From positions 1-36,242 of IMG/VR virus record IMGVR_UViG_3300018045_000004: DNA of 36,242 nucleotides; one strand, written 5' to 3'. The stretch comes from a virus. Position numbers and translations under genes: made by a program. The notes beneath the pieces are model-generated. The model saw only the letters and a list, made by a program, of their open reading frames with translations. It was not told the origin of the DNA and did no database searches. Shown piece by piece: positions 24,522 to 32,701 of the stretch; the stretch's first letter is position 1; the number at the start of each line of letters is the position of its first letter.

Positions 24522-25671
24522 TTTAAAAGTATTAAGTTTATTTGATGGTATTTCAGCGTGTCACCTCGCACTTACAAGAGCAGGGTTTGAGGTTGACACC
24601 TACTACACCGCAGAAATTGACAAGTACGCCACACAGATTAGCGAACACCACTATCCAGATGCCGTGCGTTTAGGCGACGTGACTAAATGGAAAGAGTGGG
24701 ATATTGATTGGTCGAGTATTGATCTTGTGACTGGTGGATTTCCGTGTCAGGCATGGTCTGTTGCAGGGAAGCAGTTAGGTGATAAAGACGAGCGAGGAAT
24801 GTTGTTCTGGACAATGTTAGACATTATGAAGATGGTGCTTAAGCATAATCCAAAAACCTATTTCTTGATGGAAAACGTCAAGATGAAGAAGGAGTTTGAG
24901 GAATATATCACGCACCACACAGAGCAAACGTTAGGGAAGGTTGAAAAGCATTTGATTAACTCAGCGTTAGTTTCCGCTCAAAATCGCAACCGATATTACT
25001 GGACAAATATTCAAGGTATTACACAGCCAGAAGATGAAGGTTTGGTATTGGCTGATGTGATTGAGAGTGGTTGCGCGGATAGGGAAAAGGCTCTAACAGT
25101 CACGACTAGAGTGGCTGGTGCAACGGTAAAACGTTATCTTGAAAAATCAATGCACCAAATGGTTGTTGAGCGCTCAATCCGAACAGCGGACATTGGTAAA
25201 GGCGGTCAGGGAAATAGAGTCTACTCAGTAGAAGGTAAAGCGATAACTCTATCTGCGCAATCTGGCGGGAAAGCTGGTAATGGCAATATGTTAATTGAAC
25301 GCCCTTTTAGCGAAGTAGTTCACGACCCAAGAGTAAAAGGAATTACAGAAAACGAAAGAGGTTTTCGCCCACATAAAGGCGATAAAGCAAAAAGCGGGTT
25401 AAGCGAGTACGGACGTATATTAAAACCAACGGCAGGAAAAACTGACACCTTAACGTCTAGTCACTCCCCTAAAGTTTTAAGTAGTGAATTGTACTACCGT
25501 AAACTAACACCGCTAGAATGTGAACGTTTACAAACTTTCCCAGATGATTGGACTTACGTTGAAGAAGAAAATGGCAAGCAGTTAGTCAGTAATTCGCAAA
25601 GATACAAGGCTTTGGGTAATGCGTGGACAGTTGACGTAATCGCTCACATCTTCTCTTTCATAAAACAATAA
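24514..25671 (+). CDS. DNA cytosine-C5 methyltransferase
   Basis: A 385-residue enzyme that transfers methyl from S-adenosylmethionine to C5 of cytosine. Motif I LSLFDGISACHLAL (~7-20), motif IV GGFPCQAWS with nucleophile Cys78, motif VI MENV (~119-122), motif VIII QNRNRYYW (~156-163), motif IX KLTPLECERLQTFP (~331-344) and motif X YKALGNAW are all present. The target-recognition region is ~185-325. GTG start with AAGGAG seven bases upstream, inside the HTH-repeat gene. No restriction endonuclease is adjacent, so it probably protects phage DNA from host enzymes. Confidence 0.93.
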   Translation: MRNLKVLSLFDGISACHLALTRAGFEVDTYYTAEIDKYATQISEHHYPDAVRLGDVTKWKEWDIDWSSIDLVTGGFPCQAWSVAGKQLGDKDERGMLFWTMLDIMKMVLKHNPKTYFLMENVKMKKEFEEYITHHTEQTLGKVEKHLINSALVSAQNRNRYYWTNIQGITQPEDEGLVLADVIESGCADREKALTVTTRVAGATVKRYLEKSMHQMVVERSIRTADIGKGGQGNRVYSVEGKAITLSAQSGGKAGNGNMLIERPFSEVVHDPRVKGITENERGFRPHKGDKAKSGLSEYGRILKPTAGKTDTLTSSHSPKVLSSELYYRKLTPLECERLQTFPDDWTYVEEENGKQLVSNSQRYKALGNAWTVDVIAHIFSFIKQ

Positions 25672-25684
25672 AAATTAATAAACA

Positions 25685-25732
25685 TTGTCGCCAGTAATGC
25701 GGTACACTATGTAGCTTAAACGGTTTAAGGAG
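25685..25732 (+). promoter_or_regulatory. Operator and probable promoter of the HTH regulator gene
   Basis: CTTAAAC-G-GTTTAAG lies at 25715-25729, the reverse-oriented form of the early operator. It overlaps the AAGGAG ribosome binding site (25727-25732) of the 75-residue HTH gene. TTGTCG (25685-25690) with TATGTA or TACACT downstream gives only a weak promoter. The layout suggests autoregulation. Confidence 0.6.
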
Positions 25733-25740
25733 TTAAACAA

Positions 25741-25968
25741 ATGAGTAATGTGAGAATCAATAGAGCCGAGTTCAAGAAAGAGGTCGAAGAGACTTTGAAA
25801 GAAAACGGTTGGCGTAAAGTAGACTTAGCGGCGAAGTTGGGGTGGTCTGCGGCTAAGTTAGCAATGAGTTTAAATGATAAGCGATACGAGACCGTATCGT
25901 TGGGGAATGTGGAAGAGATTCGTGATGCGATGACAGCGTTAGGTCTTAATGAAAAACGCGATCAATAG
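25741..25968 (+). CDS. Small Cro/CI-like HTH regulator
   Basis: A 75-residue protein beginning MSNVRINRAEFKKEVEETLK. Residues ~25-48 (RKVDLAAKLGWSAAKLAMSL) read as a helix-turn-helix with the LAxKLGWSxxKL pattern of Cro/CI-like repressors. It is flanked by its own operator copy, a 15-base palindrome that recurs before other early genes. It is therefore the likely binder of that site. No dimerisation or cleavage domain is present, so it is more like Cro than CI. No partner repressor is seen. Confidence 0.75.
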   Translation: MSNVRINRAEFKKEVEETLKENGWRKVDLAAKLGWSAAKLAMSLNDKRYETVSLGNVEEIRDAMTALGLNEKRDQ

Positions 25969-25992
25969 ACCGCGTTAAAAGGAATCGCACTT

Positions 25993-28413
25993 ATGAACAA
26001 TGAAACTTCAACCTGTTTCAATGAAACTATACCACAATATTTAGACAGTGGTAAACAGTTGACCACATTGAAAGGTAAAATTCCAACCCGTAAAGAATGG
26101 GTTAGCGATACGTTACCTGAACCAGAAATTTACGACCACGTTTACAATGGTGGTAATATCGGTTGGGTATTAGGTGAGTCAGATTTAGTTGTGGACATCG
26201 ACCCTCGCAATGGCGGGCTTGATAGTTGGGGGATGTTATGTGCAGACCTCGACCTATTGTCGATGGTATCTGAAGCCACGGTCAAGACACCTAGCGGTGG
26301 GGTACATATTTACATGACCAAGCCACCGGAGATGAAGACCCGTAAAACGTTGAAGGACTATCCGGGTATCGACTTCCTAAGTTATGGGGCACAATGCGTC
26401 ATCCCTTGTTCAGTATTCAAAGGTAACGCTTACGTGTGGGCTGATGAACTGATTGGTGAGTTTACCCAACAGTCGGCACCGATAGCGTTATTGGACTTGA
26501 TTAAGCGTGTTGACCCGAACAAGGTGTCACTAGAAGAGCAGGGCAAACTGTTCGGCATCATGACACCAGACCAGTTAGAAGAAGAGTTAGTATCAATACC
26601 GGTGGCGTACTATGATGATAACGAATCGTGGTTCGGGGTATTGTCTGCGGCACACCACGCAACAGGCGGTAACGAAGACGCGCTGATGGTGTTCACCGAT
26701 TGGTCAACGGCTGATGAACGATACGAAGACGACACCGAAACAATCAGAACAAGATGGGCGTCCCTGTCTGGCGCGAAAGAGTCAGCGTTCACCATCAAGA
26801 CGTTACGATTCTTAGTCGCCAAACACGGCGGGAACACTAGTGTCATTGATCAGTTGGTACACAAGGCGTTAGTATTGGACGCGTTTGAAGAAGTTGATGA
26901 ACCTGCCGCAGCGACGAAGCCAATGGAAGAAGGTAAAGGCTCTACACCATTACCGAACGTCAACACCAATAAAGAGATCAACTCATATCTGTTAGAGTTA
27001 GCCAAACAAGACGTGAAGGGATTGGAACTGGACGCTGAGTTACGTCAACTTAAAGAGCGTACCGGTCGATCACTTGCGGTGTTAGAGAAAACATACATCG
27101 CCGCCACGCAGAAAGTAGCGCAGATGGTAGCGGGTACGTACCCTGATGTACGTATCAAGAATAAAACACCTGTACCACTTGCCACTTACGAGAACTTTAA
27201 AGTATTGGTAGCGCGTAATAGTATTAAATTACGTTATAACGTCATTAATAAAGAACCTCACGTATGGTGGCCGGGACTTGAGATGTCAACAGACAATAAT
27301 GATTCCGGTGCGGCGGTGACAAGTCATGTTCAATCGTGCATGGTGAAGGACGACATCAGCACCGCAGGTATGCAAGATCATATTGCGCGTTATATGTTAG
27401 AACCGTTCAGCCAATACAACCCAGTTAAAGATTGGATTGAATCAGCGAAATGGGACGGGATTGACCGCATCAAACAGTTGTCAGAGTACATTAAGTTGGT
27501 CTACGCTGAACAACATGAAGTGTTAATACCTTACCTGACACATTGGTTGTCTGGTGCGGTACGTGCTGTGACCTCGCCTGAAGGTGTGTCCAACGCATTA
27601 TGCCTAGTGTTACAAGGTAAGCAGGGTGTCGGTAAAACTCAGTTCGGATTGTCTCTGATACCTAAAGAGTTCCGATACGAGTGGGTGAAGACCGGTGTGA
27701 TGTTGAACCCTAAAGAAAAAGATTCAGTCATCTTATCCACGAGCCAGTGGTTGACTGAGTTAGGGGAACTTGAGGTGACGTTCAGACGTGCCGATGTAGA
27801 AGCGTTGAAGGCCTTCTTAACTGAGAGTAAGGATAAGTACAGAAAACCTTATGGGCGTGGTCAGATCACCGCACCACGGCGTACTGTGTTCTGGGCTTCA
27901 GCCAATGGTACGGAGTTCTTAGTTGATAGAACTGGGTCGCGTCGATTCTTAGTCATATCAGTCAAAGAAGTTATGTGGCGTGAGATTCAAGCGATGAACT
28001 TACAACAGTTATGGGCGCAAGTTCATCACATGAATGAGAAAGAAGGGTTGTCCCATGCGTTACCACCTAAGTTACAGGCCAAGCAAGAAGAGATCAACAG
28101 CGGTACGTATCTTGGCGGTACGGAAGAAGGTGACTGGGTTGAACAAGCGTTCAAATGGGACACTCTACCAACCACGTGGCAGGATGCGTACACCGTCCGT
28201 GATCTTATGTTGATGGGGAACTTCGCTGGTAAACTTTCTCGCAACATCTTGATTGATGCGATGATAGAGAAGGCGGGTACACCGTCAGGTAAAACTAAAG
28301 CAGAGATTTGTCGCAAGACAGGTAAACGTAAGATGAACGCGTGGTTACTACCACCGACCAATGACGCGCTTGATGATTTCGATGACGAAGAACTTGAAGA
28401 TTTATTAAAATAA
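25993..28413 (+). CDS. Primase-helicase: PrimPol plus VapE-type helicase
   Basis: An 806-residue protein. The N-terminal bifunctional primase/polymerase domain (~10-190) has the acidic pair in VVDIDPRNGG (Asp68, Asp70) and SGGVHIY (~101-107). From ~480 a virulence-associated-E type SF3-like helicase follows: Walker A GKQGVGKT (~542-549), Walker B WLTELGEL (~586-593), and YGRGQITAPRRTVFWASANG (~620). It should make primers and unwind DNA at the phage fork. It lies 24 bases after the HTH gene and ends ahead of the 28417 promoter. The acidic C-terminus ends ELEDLLK. Confidence 0.9.
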   Translation: MNNETSTCFNETIPQYLDSGKQLTTLKGKIPTRKEWVSDTLPEPEIYDHVYNGGNIGWVLGESDLVVDIDPRNGGLDSWGMLCADLDLLSMVSEATVKTPSGGVHIYMTKPPEMKTRKTLKDYPGIDFLSYGAQCVIPCSVFKGNAYVWADELIGEFTQQSAPIALLDLIKRVDPNKVSLEEQGKLFGIMTPDQLEEELVSIPVAYYDDNESWFGVLSAAHHATGGNEDALMVFTDWSTADERYEDDTETIRTRWASLSGAKESAFTIKTLRFLVAKHGGNTSVIDQLVHKALVLDAFEEVDEPAAATKPMEEGKGSTPLPNVNTNKEINSYLLELAKQDVKGLELDAELRQLKERTGRSLAVLEKTYIAATQKVAQMVAGTYPDVRIKNKTPVPLATYENFKVLVARNSIKLRYNVINKEPHVWWPGLEMSTDNNDSGAAVTSHVQSCMVKDDISTAGMQDHIARYMLEPFSQYNPVKDWIESAKWDGIDRIKQLSEYIKLVYAEQHEVLIPYLTHWLSGAVRAVTSPEGVSNALCLVLQGKQGVGKTQFGLSLIPKEFRYEWVKTGVMLNPKEKDSVILSTSQWLTELGELEVTFRRADVEALKAFLTESKDKYRKPYGRGQITAPRRTVFWASANGTEFLVDRTGSRRFLVISVKEVMWREIQAMNLQQLWAQVHHMNEKEGLSHALPPKLQAKQEEINSGTYLGGTEEGDWVEQAFKWDTLPTTWQDAYTVRDLMLMGNFAGKLSRNILIDAMIEKAGTPSGKTKAEICRKTGKRKMNAWLLPPTNDALDDFDDEELEDLLK

Positions 28414-28416
28414 AAT

Positions 28417-28450
28417 TTGACAATCTATATTAAACCGTTTAATATAGATT
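28417..28450 (+). promoter_or_regulatory. Promoter with extended palindromic operator
   Basis: TTGACA (28417-28422), 17 bases, TAATAT (28440-28445). A perfect 29-base palindrome covers 28422-28450: arms of 14 bases (AATCTATATTAAAC and its complement) around one C. Its core TTAAACCGTTTAA is the early operator. It would drive the nuclease, SSB, polymerase and helicase genes. Confidence 0.7.
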
Positions 28451-28511
28451 ACGAAATGAGCCGACACCTCGAACTGTCACCAAAGTTTAAAATCAAATGA
28501 AAGGAAGTAAC

Positions 28512-28859
28512 ATGAATAATGATATGCAAAAGAAATTAGCCGAGATTCTAGTTGGAATCGGTGAGTTGGCGGCGATGATGTCTGACGTTGATGCGCCAGT
28601 GGTTGAAGAGAAACCGGTTAAGAAAACTGCAAAGAAAACTGAACCAGCTAAGGAAGCGGTCGAAGTTGAACCAGCTAAGGAAGCGGTTGAAGAAACTACA
28701 ACAGAAGTCACCAAAGAAATGTTGATGGAACGTGCAACAGCATGGGCGAAGAAAGACCGTGACCACTTGAAAGCGTGTTTAGAGCAAGTAGGTGCGGCGA
28801 GTTTATCTAAAGTCGCTGACGAAGATTACGCTAAGTTCTATCAAATGATGGGAGAGTAA
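28512..28859 (+). CDS. Replication-module protein, unknown, with in-frame repeat
   Basis: A 115-residue protein. I start at ATG 28512 because AAGGAA lies six bases upstream. A helical N-terminus (MNNDMQKKLAEILVGIGELA) is followed by a Lys/Glu/Val-rich linker (~28-60) and a compact C-terminal helical part (ending LSKVADEDYAKFYQMMGE). The linker contains two 27-base copies (28641-28694) encoding EPAKEAVEV and EPAKEAVEE. It is co-transcribed with the nuclease, SSB and polymerase. Function is not recognised; a replication accessory is inferred from position. Confidence 0.65.
   Translation: MNNDMQKKLAEILVGIGELAAMMSDVDAPVVEEKPVKKTAKKTEPAKEAVEVEPAKEAVEETTTEVTKEMLMERATAWAKKDRDHLKACLEQVGAASLSKVADEDYAKFYQMMGE
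28641..28694 (+). repeat. 27-bp tandem in-frame repeat
   Basis: GAACCAGCTAAGGAAGCGGT starts two consecutive 27-base units (28641-28667, 28668-28694) that differ at few bases and encode a repeated EPAKEAVE linker. Confidence 0.85.
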
Positions 28860-29986
28860 TGATGCCTACTGATAAAGGCCATGCTGATCGTGGTCACGCT
28901 AGACTATCTTGTTCAGCATCTGGTCGATGGATTAGTTGCCCAGGTTCTATCAAGTTGATTGAAGATGTGCGAGCATCAGGTAACTTCAAAGAGAAACCTT
29001 CCAGTGAAGCGGCTGAGATTGGAACAGCGTTACATGAAGCGGCTGAGTTTTGGATTGAACGTGGCGAGTCACCGCTTCATGCTGAGTTTAACCACTACGA
29101 GATTACAGAAGATTTGTTACCTCGTATTGAAACTTATGTTCACTATGTCGATAGTCTGTTAGGCACGACCATGTTGGAACAGCAAGTAAAATACAGTGAC
29201 GATGTGTGGGGTACAGCGGATTGTTTGAACTTCTATGAAGACACATTACTGGTCTGCGATTACAAGTCCGGTAAGGGTGTGCTGGTTGACGCTGAGAACA
29301 ACACCCAACTTCAGATATACGCACTGGCGGCATTGAATGAGTTCGGTATGGTGTTCGACCAGATTGATATTGTTAAATTAGTTATTGTCCAGAACGAAGA
29401 CATCTCTGAATGGGAAATTACGGTTGACGAGTTGCGCCAGTTCGAGAAGGAACGTCTCAAACCTGCTATCAAAGCAATCGGTAACAAAACAGAAAAATGT
29501 GTACCATCAGAAGGTGCGTGTCGATGGTGTGAAGTACAAACCATTTGCCCTGAGATGAAACGCATCACAGAAGAATTAGCTTTGCAACACCTACCTCTAA
29601 CAGAGAAGGCGTTGACTGAAGCAAACAAAATCTTACCAATGGTTAAGGCGTGGGTCAAAGCCGTTGAGTCAGATACTAAGGACATATTACTGAACGGTGG
29701 TGAGGTCTTAGGATTTAAAGTTGTCGAAGGTCGCCGTTCAAGAAAATGGACTGACGACGATAAAGCATTATCATTCTTGAGAAAGAACGGTAAGTTAAAA
29801 CTCAGTGAAGCTACCAAGTCATCGGTGATTACGGTGGCGCAAGCTGAGAAATTGTTAAAGGGTAAAACGGCCTTACCGGATTTGATGGATTTAGTTGTTG
29901 TCAAAGAAGGTAATCCAACTGTTGTACCTGATTCAGATAAACGTCAAGCGTTATCAAATACTGATGCGTTCGACGATCTAACTTAA
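28859..29986 (+). CDS. DUF2800 Cas4-like nuclease
   Basis: A 375-residue protein of the DUF2800 family. The opening GHARLSCSASGRWISCPGS (~12-30) and the segment GTADCLNFYEDTLLVCDYKS (~117-136) carry the acidic and D-Y-K residues of the PD-(D/E)XK nuclease core. A cysteine cluster at ~220-233 (CRWCEVQTICPE) recalls the Fe-S site of Cas4/AddB nucleases. Likely a recombination or end-processing exonuclease. Its ATG overlaps the preceding stop (TAATG). The second ATG at 28862 is a possible start. Family confident, activity inferred. Confidence 0.88.
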   Translation: MMPTDKGHADRGHARLSCSASGRWISCPGSIKLIEDVRASGNFKEKPSSEAAEIGTALHEAAEFWIERGESPLHAEFNHYEITEDLLPRIETYVHYVDSLLGTTMLEQQVKYSDDVWGTADCLNFYEDTLLVCDYKSGKGVLVDAENNTQLQIYALAALNEFGMVFDQIDIVKLVIVQNEDISEWEITVDELRQFEKERLKPAIKAIGNKTEKCVPSEGACRWCEVQTICPEMKRITEELALQHLPLTEKALTEANKILPMVKAWVKAVESDTKDILLNGGEVLGFKVVEGRRSRKWTDDDKALSFLRKNGKLKLSEATKSSVITVAQAEKLLKGKTALPDLMDLVVVKEGNPTVVPDSDKRQALSNTDAFDDLT

Positions 29987-30007
29987 ATTGTAAAAGGATA
30001 AAATAAA

Positions 30008-30562
30008 ATGGCTAAGTCAGCAAATAGTAAAAAAGTAATGTTAAAAAATGTACGTCTTTCTTTCCCAGCTATCTTCAAGAAAGCTGTGTTCGAAAGTAAG
30101 GAAACTAAGTTCGAAGCAACCCTGTTACTGGATAAAGATTCACAAGCAACTACCATTGAACAACTTGAGAAGTTGATTGAAGATTTTGCAGTGGAAGTAT
30201 TCGGTGAAGGTAAAGTTCCAAAGTCTTTGAAGCGTACGTGTCTTATCGATGGTGATACCAAAGATTATGATGGGTATGAAAACCACATGGCCTTCAAAGG
30301 TGCGGCAACTTCTCGCCCAACAATCATCGATCGCGACAAGTCACCGCTTGTTGAAGATGATGGGAAACCTTACGCGGGTTGTTATGTTAATGCTCAAGTA
30401 TCACTGTGGTACTCAGAGCATCCGAAAGGTGGTAAGCAGATTCTTGGTAATCTGCACGGTATCCAGTTCTACGCTGATGGTGATAGCTTCGGTGGTAACC
30501 ACGCATCTGATGTTGACGAGTTTGAAGAGTTCGAAGACGAAGATGATGGTCTACTAGGTTAA
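30008..30562 (+). CDS. Single-stranded DNA-binding protein (DUF2815)
   Basis: A 184-residue protein. KNVRLSFPAIFKKAVFESKE (~13-32), KFEATLLLDK and later GCYVNAQVSLWYSEHPKGGK (~123-142) are the DUF2815 pattern, a phage ssDNA-binding family that typically follows DUF2800. The extreme C-terminus is acidic (FEEFEDEDDGLLG), as in SSB tails that recruit partners. AAAGGA lies about ten bases before the ATG. It should coat single strands during replication and recombination. Confidence 0.88.
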   Translation: MAKSANSKKVMLKNVRLSFPAIFKKAVFESKETKFEATLLLDKDSQATTIEQLEKLIEDFAVEVFGEGKVPKSLKRTCLIDGDTKDYDGYENHMAFKGAATSRPTIIDRDKSPLVEDDGKPYAGCYVNAQVSLWYSEHPKGGKQILGNLHGIQFYADGDSFGGNHASDVDEFEEFEDEDDGLLG

Positions 30563-30570
30563 TAGCTTAG

Positions 30571-30596
30571 GGGGTATTGGGTAACACCAGTGCCCC
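30571..30596 (+). promoter_or_regulatory. Stem-loop just upstream of the DNA polymerase gene
   Basis: GGGGTATTGG (30571-30580) can pair along its whole length with CCAGTGCCCC (30587-30596), ten pairs including two G-U, around a six-base loop GTAACA. It ends about 25 bases before the polymerase ATG and 14 before its AGGGAGGG ribosome binding site. There is no T run. A translational operator or attenuator for polymerase is possible, by analogy with T4 gp43 regulation. Confidence 0.55.
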
Positions 30597-30621
30597 ATTG
30601 GATATTAGTCAGGGAGGGTGC

Positions 30622-32409
30622 ATGAAACCCCAAGCAATTTATGATGTGGAATGTTACCGAGATTACTTCTTAATAACGTTCAGAAAAGTCGGTTCAAAAG
30701 AACCAAGATTCTTCGAGATGTACGAAGGTCAACAATTAGATGTTCCAACGCTCAACGCAGTGATGGAGCAGTACGAACTGATAGGGTTCAACTCACTCAA
30801 CTACGATGTGGTCATGGTGTTGGCGGCGATGTCCGGTTACTCTAACGCACGTCTACATAAACTTAGTACCCGCATCGTCACCGGTGGCGGTAAAGGTTGG
30901 ATGGTGTTGAAGGACGAGAACCTTTATGTGCCGAAGCAGTGGTCGCAAATAGATTTGATTGAGTCGTCGCCCGGTGTGATGGTGTCGCTGAAATCTTACG
31001 CGGGGCGATTAGGGTCTAAGCGTATGCAGGACTTGCCTATTCCACCTGACGCAAGCATCAGTGCAGATCAACGAGAAGAGTTACGCACCTACTGTGTGAA
31101 TGACCTTGATGTTACTGAAGATTTGTTCAACGCGATTAAACCGAGATTGGATTTAGCAAGGGTAATGACGGCTGAGTATGGCGTTGACTTGATGTCTAAG
31201 TCTGATGCACAAATCGCTGAAGCAGTATTGGCTGATGCGTTAGGCGGTCGTACCAAACGTGATAGTGAGGTGAAACCTTTCCATTATGTTGACCCTAAGT
31301 TCATAGAGTTTGAAGCGGAACATTTACAAGAGTTCTACCAGACGGTACTGGATACACAGTTCGAGTTGAGCAGTAAGGGTAAGACGGTGTTACCGAAACA
31401 TTTATCCAAACCCATTGAGTTGAACGGACGTAAGTATAAGTTTGGTATTGGTGGTATCCACTCACAAGAAAAGAAGCAGGTGGTTATCCCGAAAGATAAC
31501 GAGTTGTTATTGGACGTTGATGTTGCAAGCTTCTACCCAAACATCATCTTAGGGCAAGAGTTGAAGCCGACCCATTTAGGTGACGCGTTCTTAACTGCGT
31601 ACCGCTCTATTGTGGAGCGAAGACTGAAAGCCAAAGCTGAAGGTAACAAGTCGGTAGCCAACTCGTTGAAGATTGTAATCAACGGGTTGTACGGTAAGTT
31701 CGGTAGCGAATACTCGTTCGTATTCAGTCCTGAGTTACTTATCCAAACCACCGTCACTGGTCAACTGTCGTTATTGATGTTGATTGAAATGGTGGAGAGC
31801 GTAGGCGCGTCGGTTACGTCAGCCAACACAGACGGTATCGTTATCCTGTGCGACAAGATGGATAAACCGATCATCGATGTGGTGATTGGTGAGTGGGAAC
31901 AACGAACTCAGTACGTATTGGAAGAGACCCCGTACCTCGCCATGTACAGCCGTGATGTGAACAACTACGTTGCGGTCAAACCATGTGGTGAGGTGAAAGG
32001 TAAGGGTGACTATGGTGACGTGTACCTTAACAGTGGCGTGGTTGAACCAGACCTGAAGAAAAACATCGCAAGGTTCATCTGCGTTGAAGCCTGTTGGAAT
32101 TATCTTGGTGACGGTACACCTATCGAACAGACCATAAACAATTGTGATGACACATGGAAATTTCTTATGATGTCTAAGGTTGCCGGCGGCGGGGTGTGGC
32201 GCGGGCAATATTTAGGTAAGTCAGTGCGTTGGTATTACGCCCATGACGGTGAAGAGATTCGTTACCAAACAAATAATAATAAGGTCGGACGAAGTGACGG
32301 GTGTAGACCATTGATGGAGATAAATATGTTACCCAAAGATATTGACTACGACCGATACATAAACGAAACAATTAAAATGCTAAACGCATTAGGAGTAACC
32401 TATGCTTGA
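30622..32409 (+). CDS. Family B-type DNA polymerase with proofreading exonuclease
   Basis: A 595-residue replicative polymerase. Exo I YDVECYRDYF (Asp8, Glu10), Exo II NSLNYD (~57-62) and Exo III YCVNDLDVTEDLF (Asp ~161) give the 3'-5' exonuclease. Motif A DVDVASFYPNI (~299-309), motif B LKIVINGLYGKFG (~349-361) and motif C SANTDGI (~400) give the polymerase site of family B enzymes. I start at ATG 30622 because AGGGAGGG precedes it; a longer frame from 30577 overlaps the hairpin. It overlaps the nuclease gene by eight bases. Confidence 0.88.
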   Translation: MKPQAIYDVECYRDYFLITFRKVGSKEPRFFEMYEGQQLDVPTLNAVMEQYELIGFNSLNYDVVMVLAAMSGYSNARLHKLSTRIVTGGGKGWMVLKDENLYVPKQWSQIDLIESSPGVMVSLKSYAGRLGSKRMQDLPIPPDASISADQREELRTYCVNDLDVTEDLFNAIKPRLDLARVMTAEYGVDLMSKSDAQIAEAVLADALGGRTKRDSEVKPFHYVDPKFIEFEAEHLQEFYQTVLDTQFELSSKGKTVLPKHLSKPIELNGRKYKFGIGGIHSQEKKQVVIPKDNELLLDVDVASFYPNIILGQELKPTHLGDAFLTAYRSIVERRLKAKAEGNKSVANSLKIVINGLYGKFGSEYSFVFSPELLIQTTVTGQLSLLMLIEMVESVGASVTSANTDGIVILCDKMDKPIIDVVIGEWEQRTQYVLEETPYLAMYSRDVNNYVAVKPCGEVKGKGDYGDVYLNSGVVEPDLKKNIARFICVEACWNYLGDGTPIEQTINNCDDTWKFLMMSKVAGGGVWRGQYLGKSVRWYYAHDGEEIRYQTNNNKVGRSDGCRPLMEINMLPKDIDYDRYINETIKMLNALGVTYA

Positions 32410-32701
32410 GAAGAATGTTGAACAACATTTAGTTAAATGTTGTAAAAAGATAGGGGCATACACCCGTAAGTTCGTCAGCCCATCGCAACGTGGTGTGCCA
32501 GATCGTATCGTGGTTTACAAAGGCGTGGTATATTTCGTTGAACTGAAAGTGACCGGCGGTAAAGCTACCAAATTACAACAGCATGAAATCGACACCTTAC
32601 GTAACCACGGTGCTACAGCAAAGGTGGTGTGCGGTAAGGAAGGGGTCGACAGGTTTATTGAAAATATCGTAAACTTTCAGGCGGCGTTAGATGCGTTATA
32701 A
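32402..32701 (+). CDS. VRR-NUC domain nuclease
   Basis: A 99-residue stand-alone VRR-NUC (PD-(D/E)XK fold) protein. RGVPDRIV (Asp34) and FVELKV (Glu47, Lys49) are the catalytic residues. Phage VRR-NUC proteins are thought to cut branched or structured DNA such as Holliday junctions. It overlaps the polymerase end by eight bases and the helicase start by eleven, so all three are translated together. Confidence 0.9.
   Translation: MLEKNVEQHLVKCCKKIGAYTRKFVSPSQRGVPDRIVVYKGVVYFVELKVTGGKATKLQQHEIDTLRNHGATAKVVCGKEGVDRFIENIVNFQAALDAL

Noticed and set aside
29311-29904. 197-codon minus-strand frame inside the DUF2800 nuclease gene
   Set aside because: It is antisense to a gene with clear family motifs and its own composition looks like a frame shadow.
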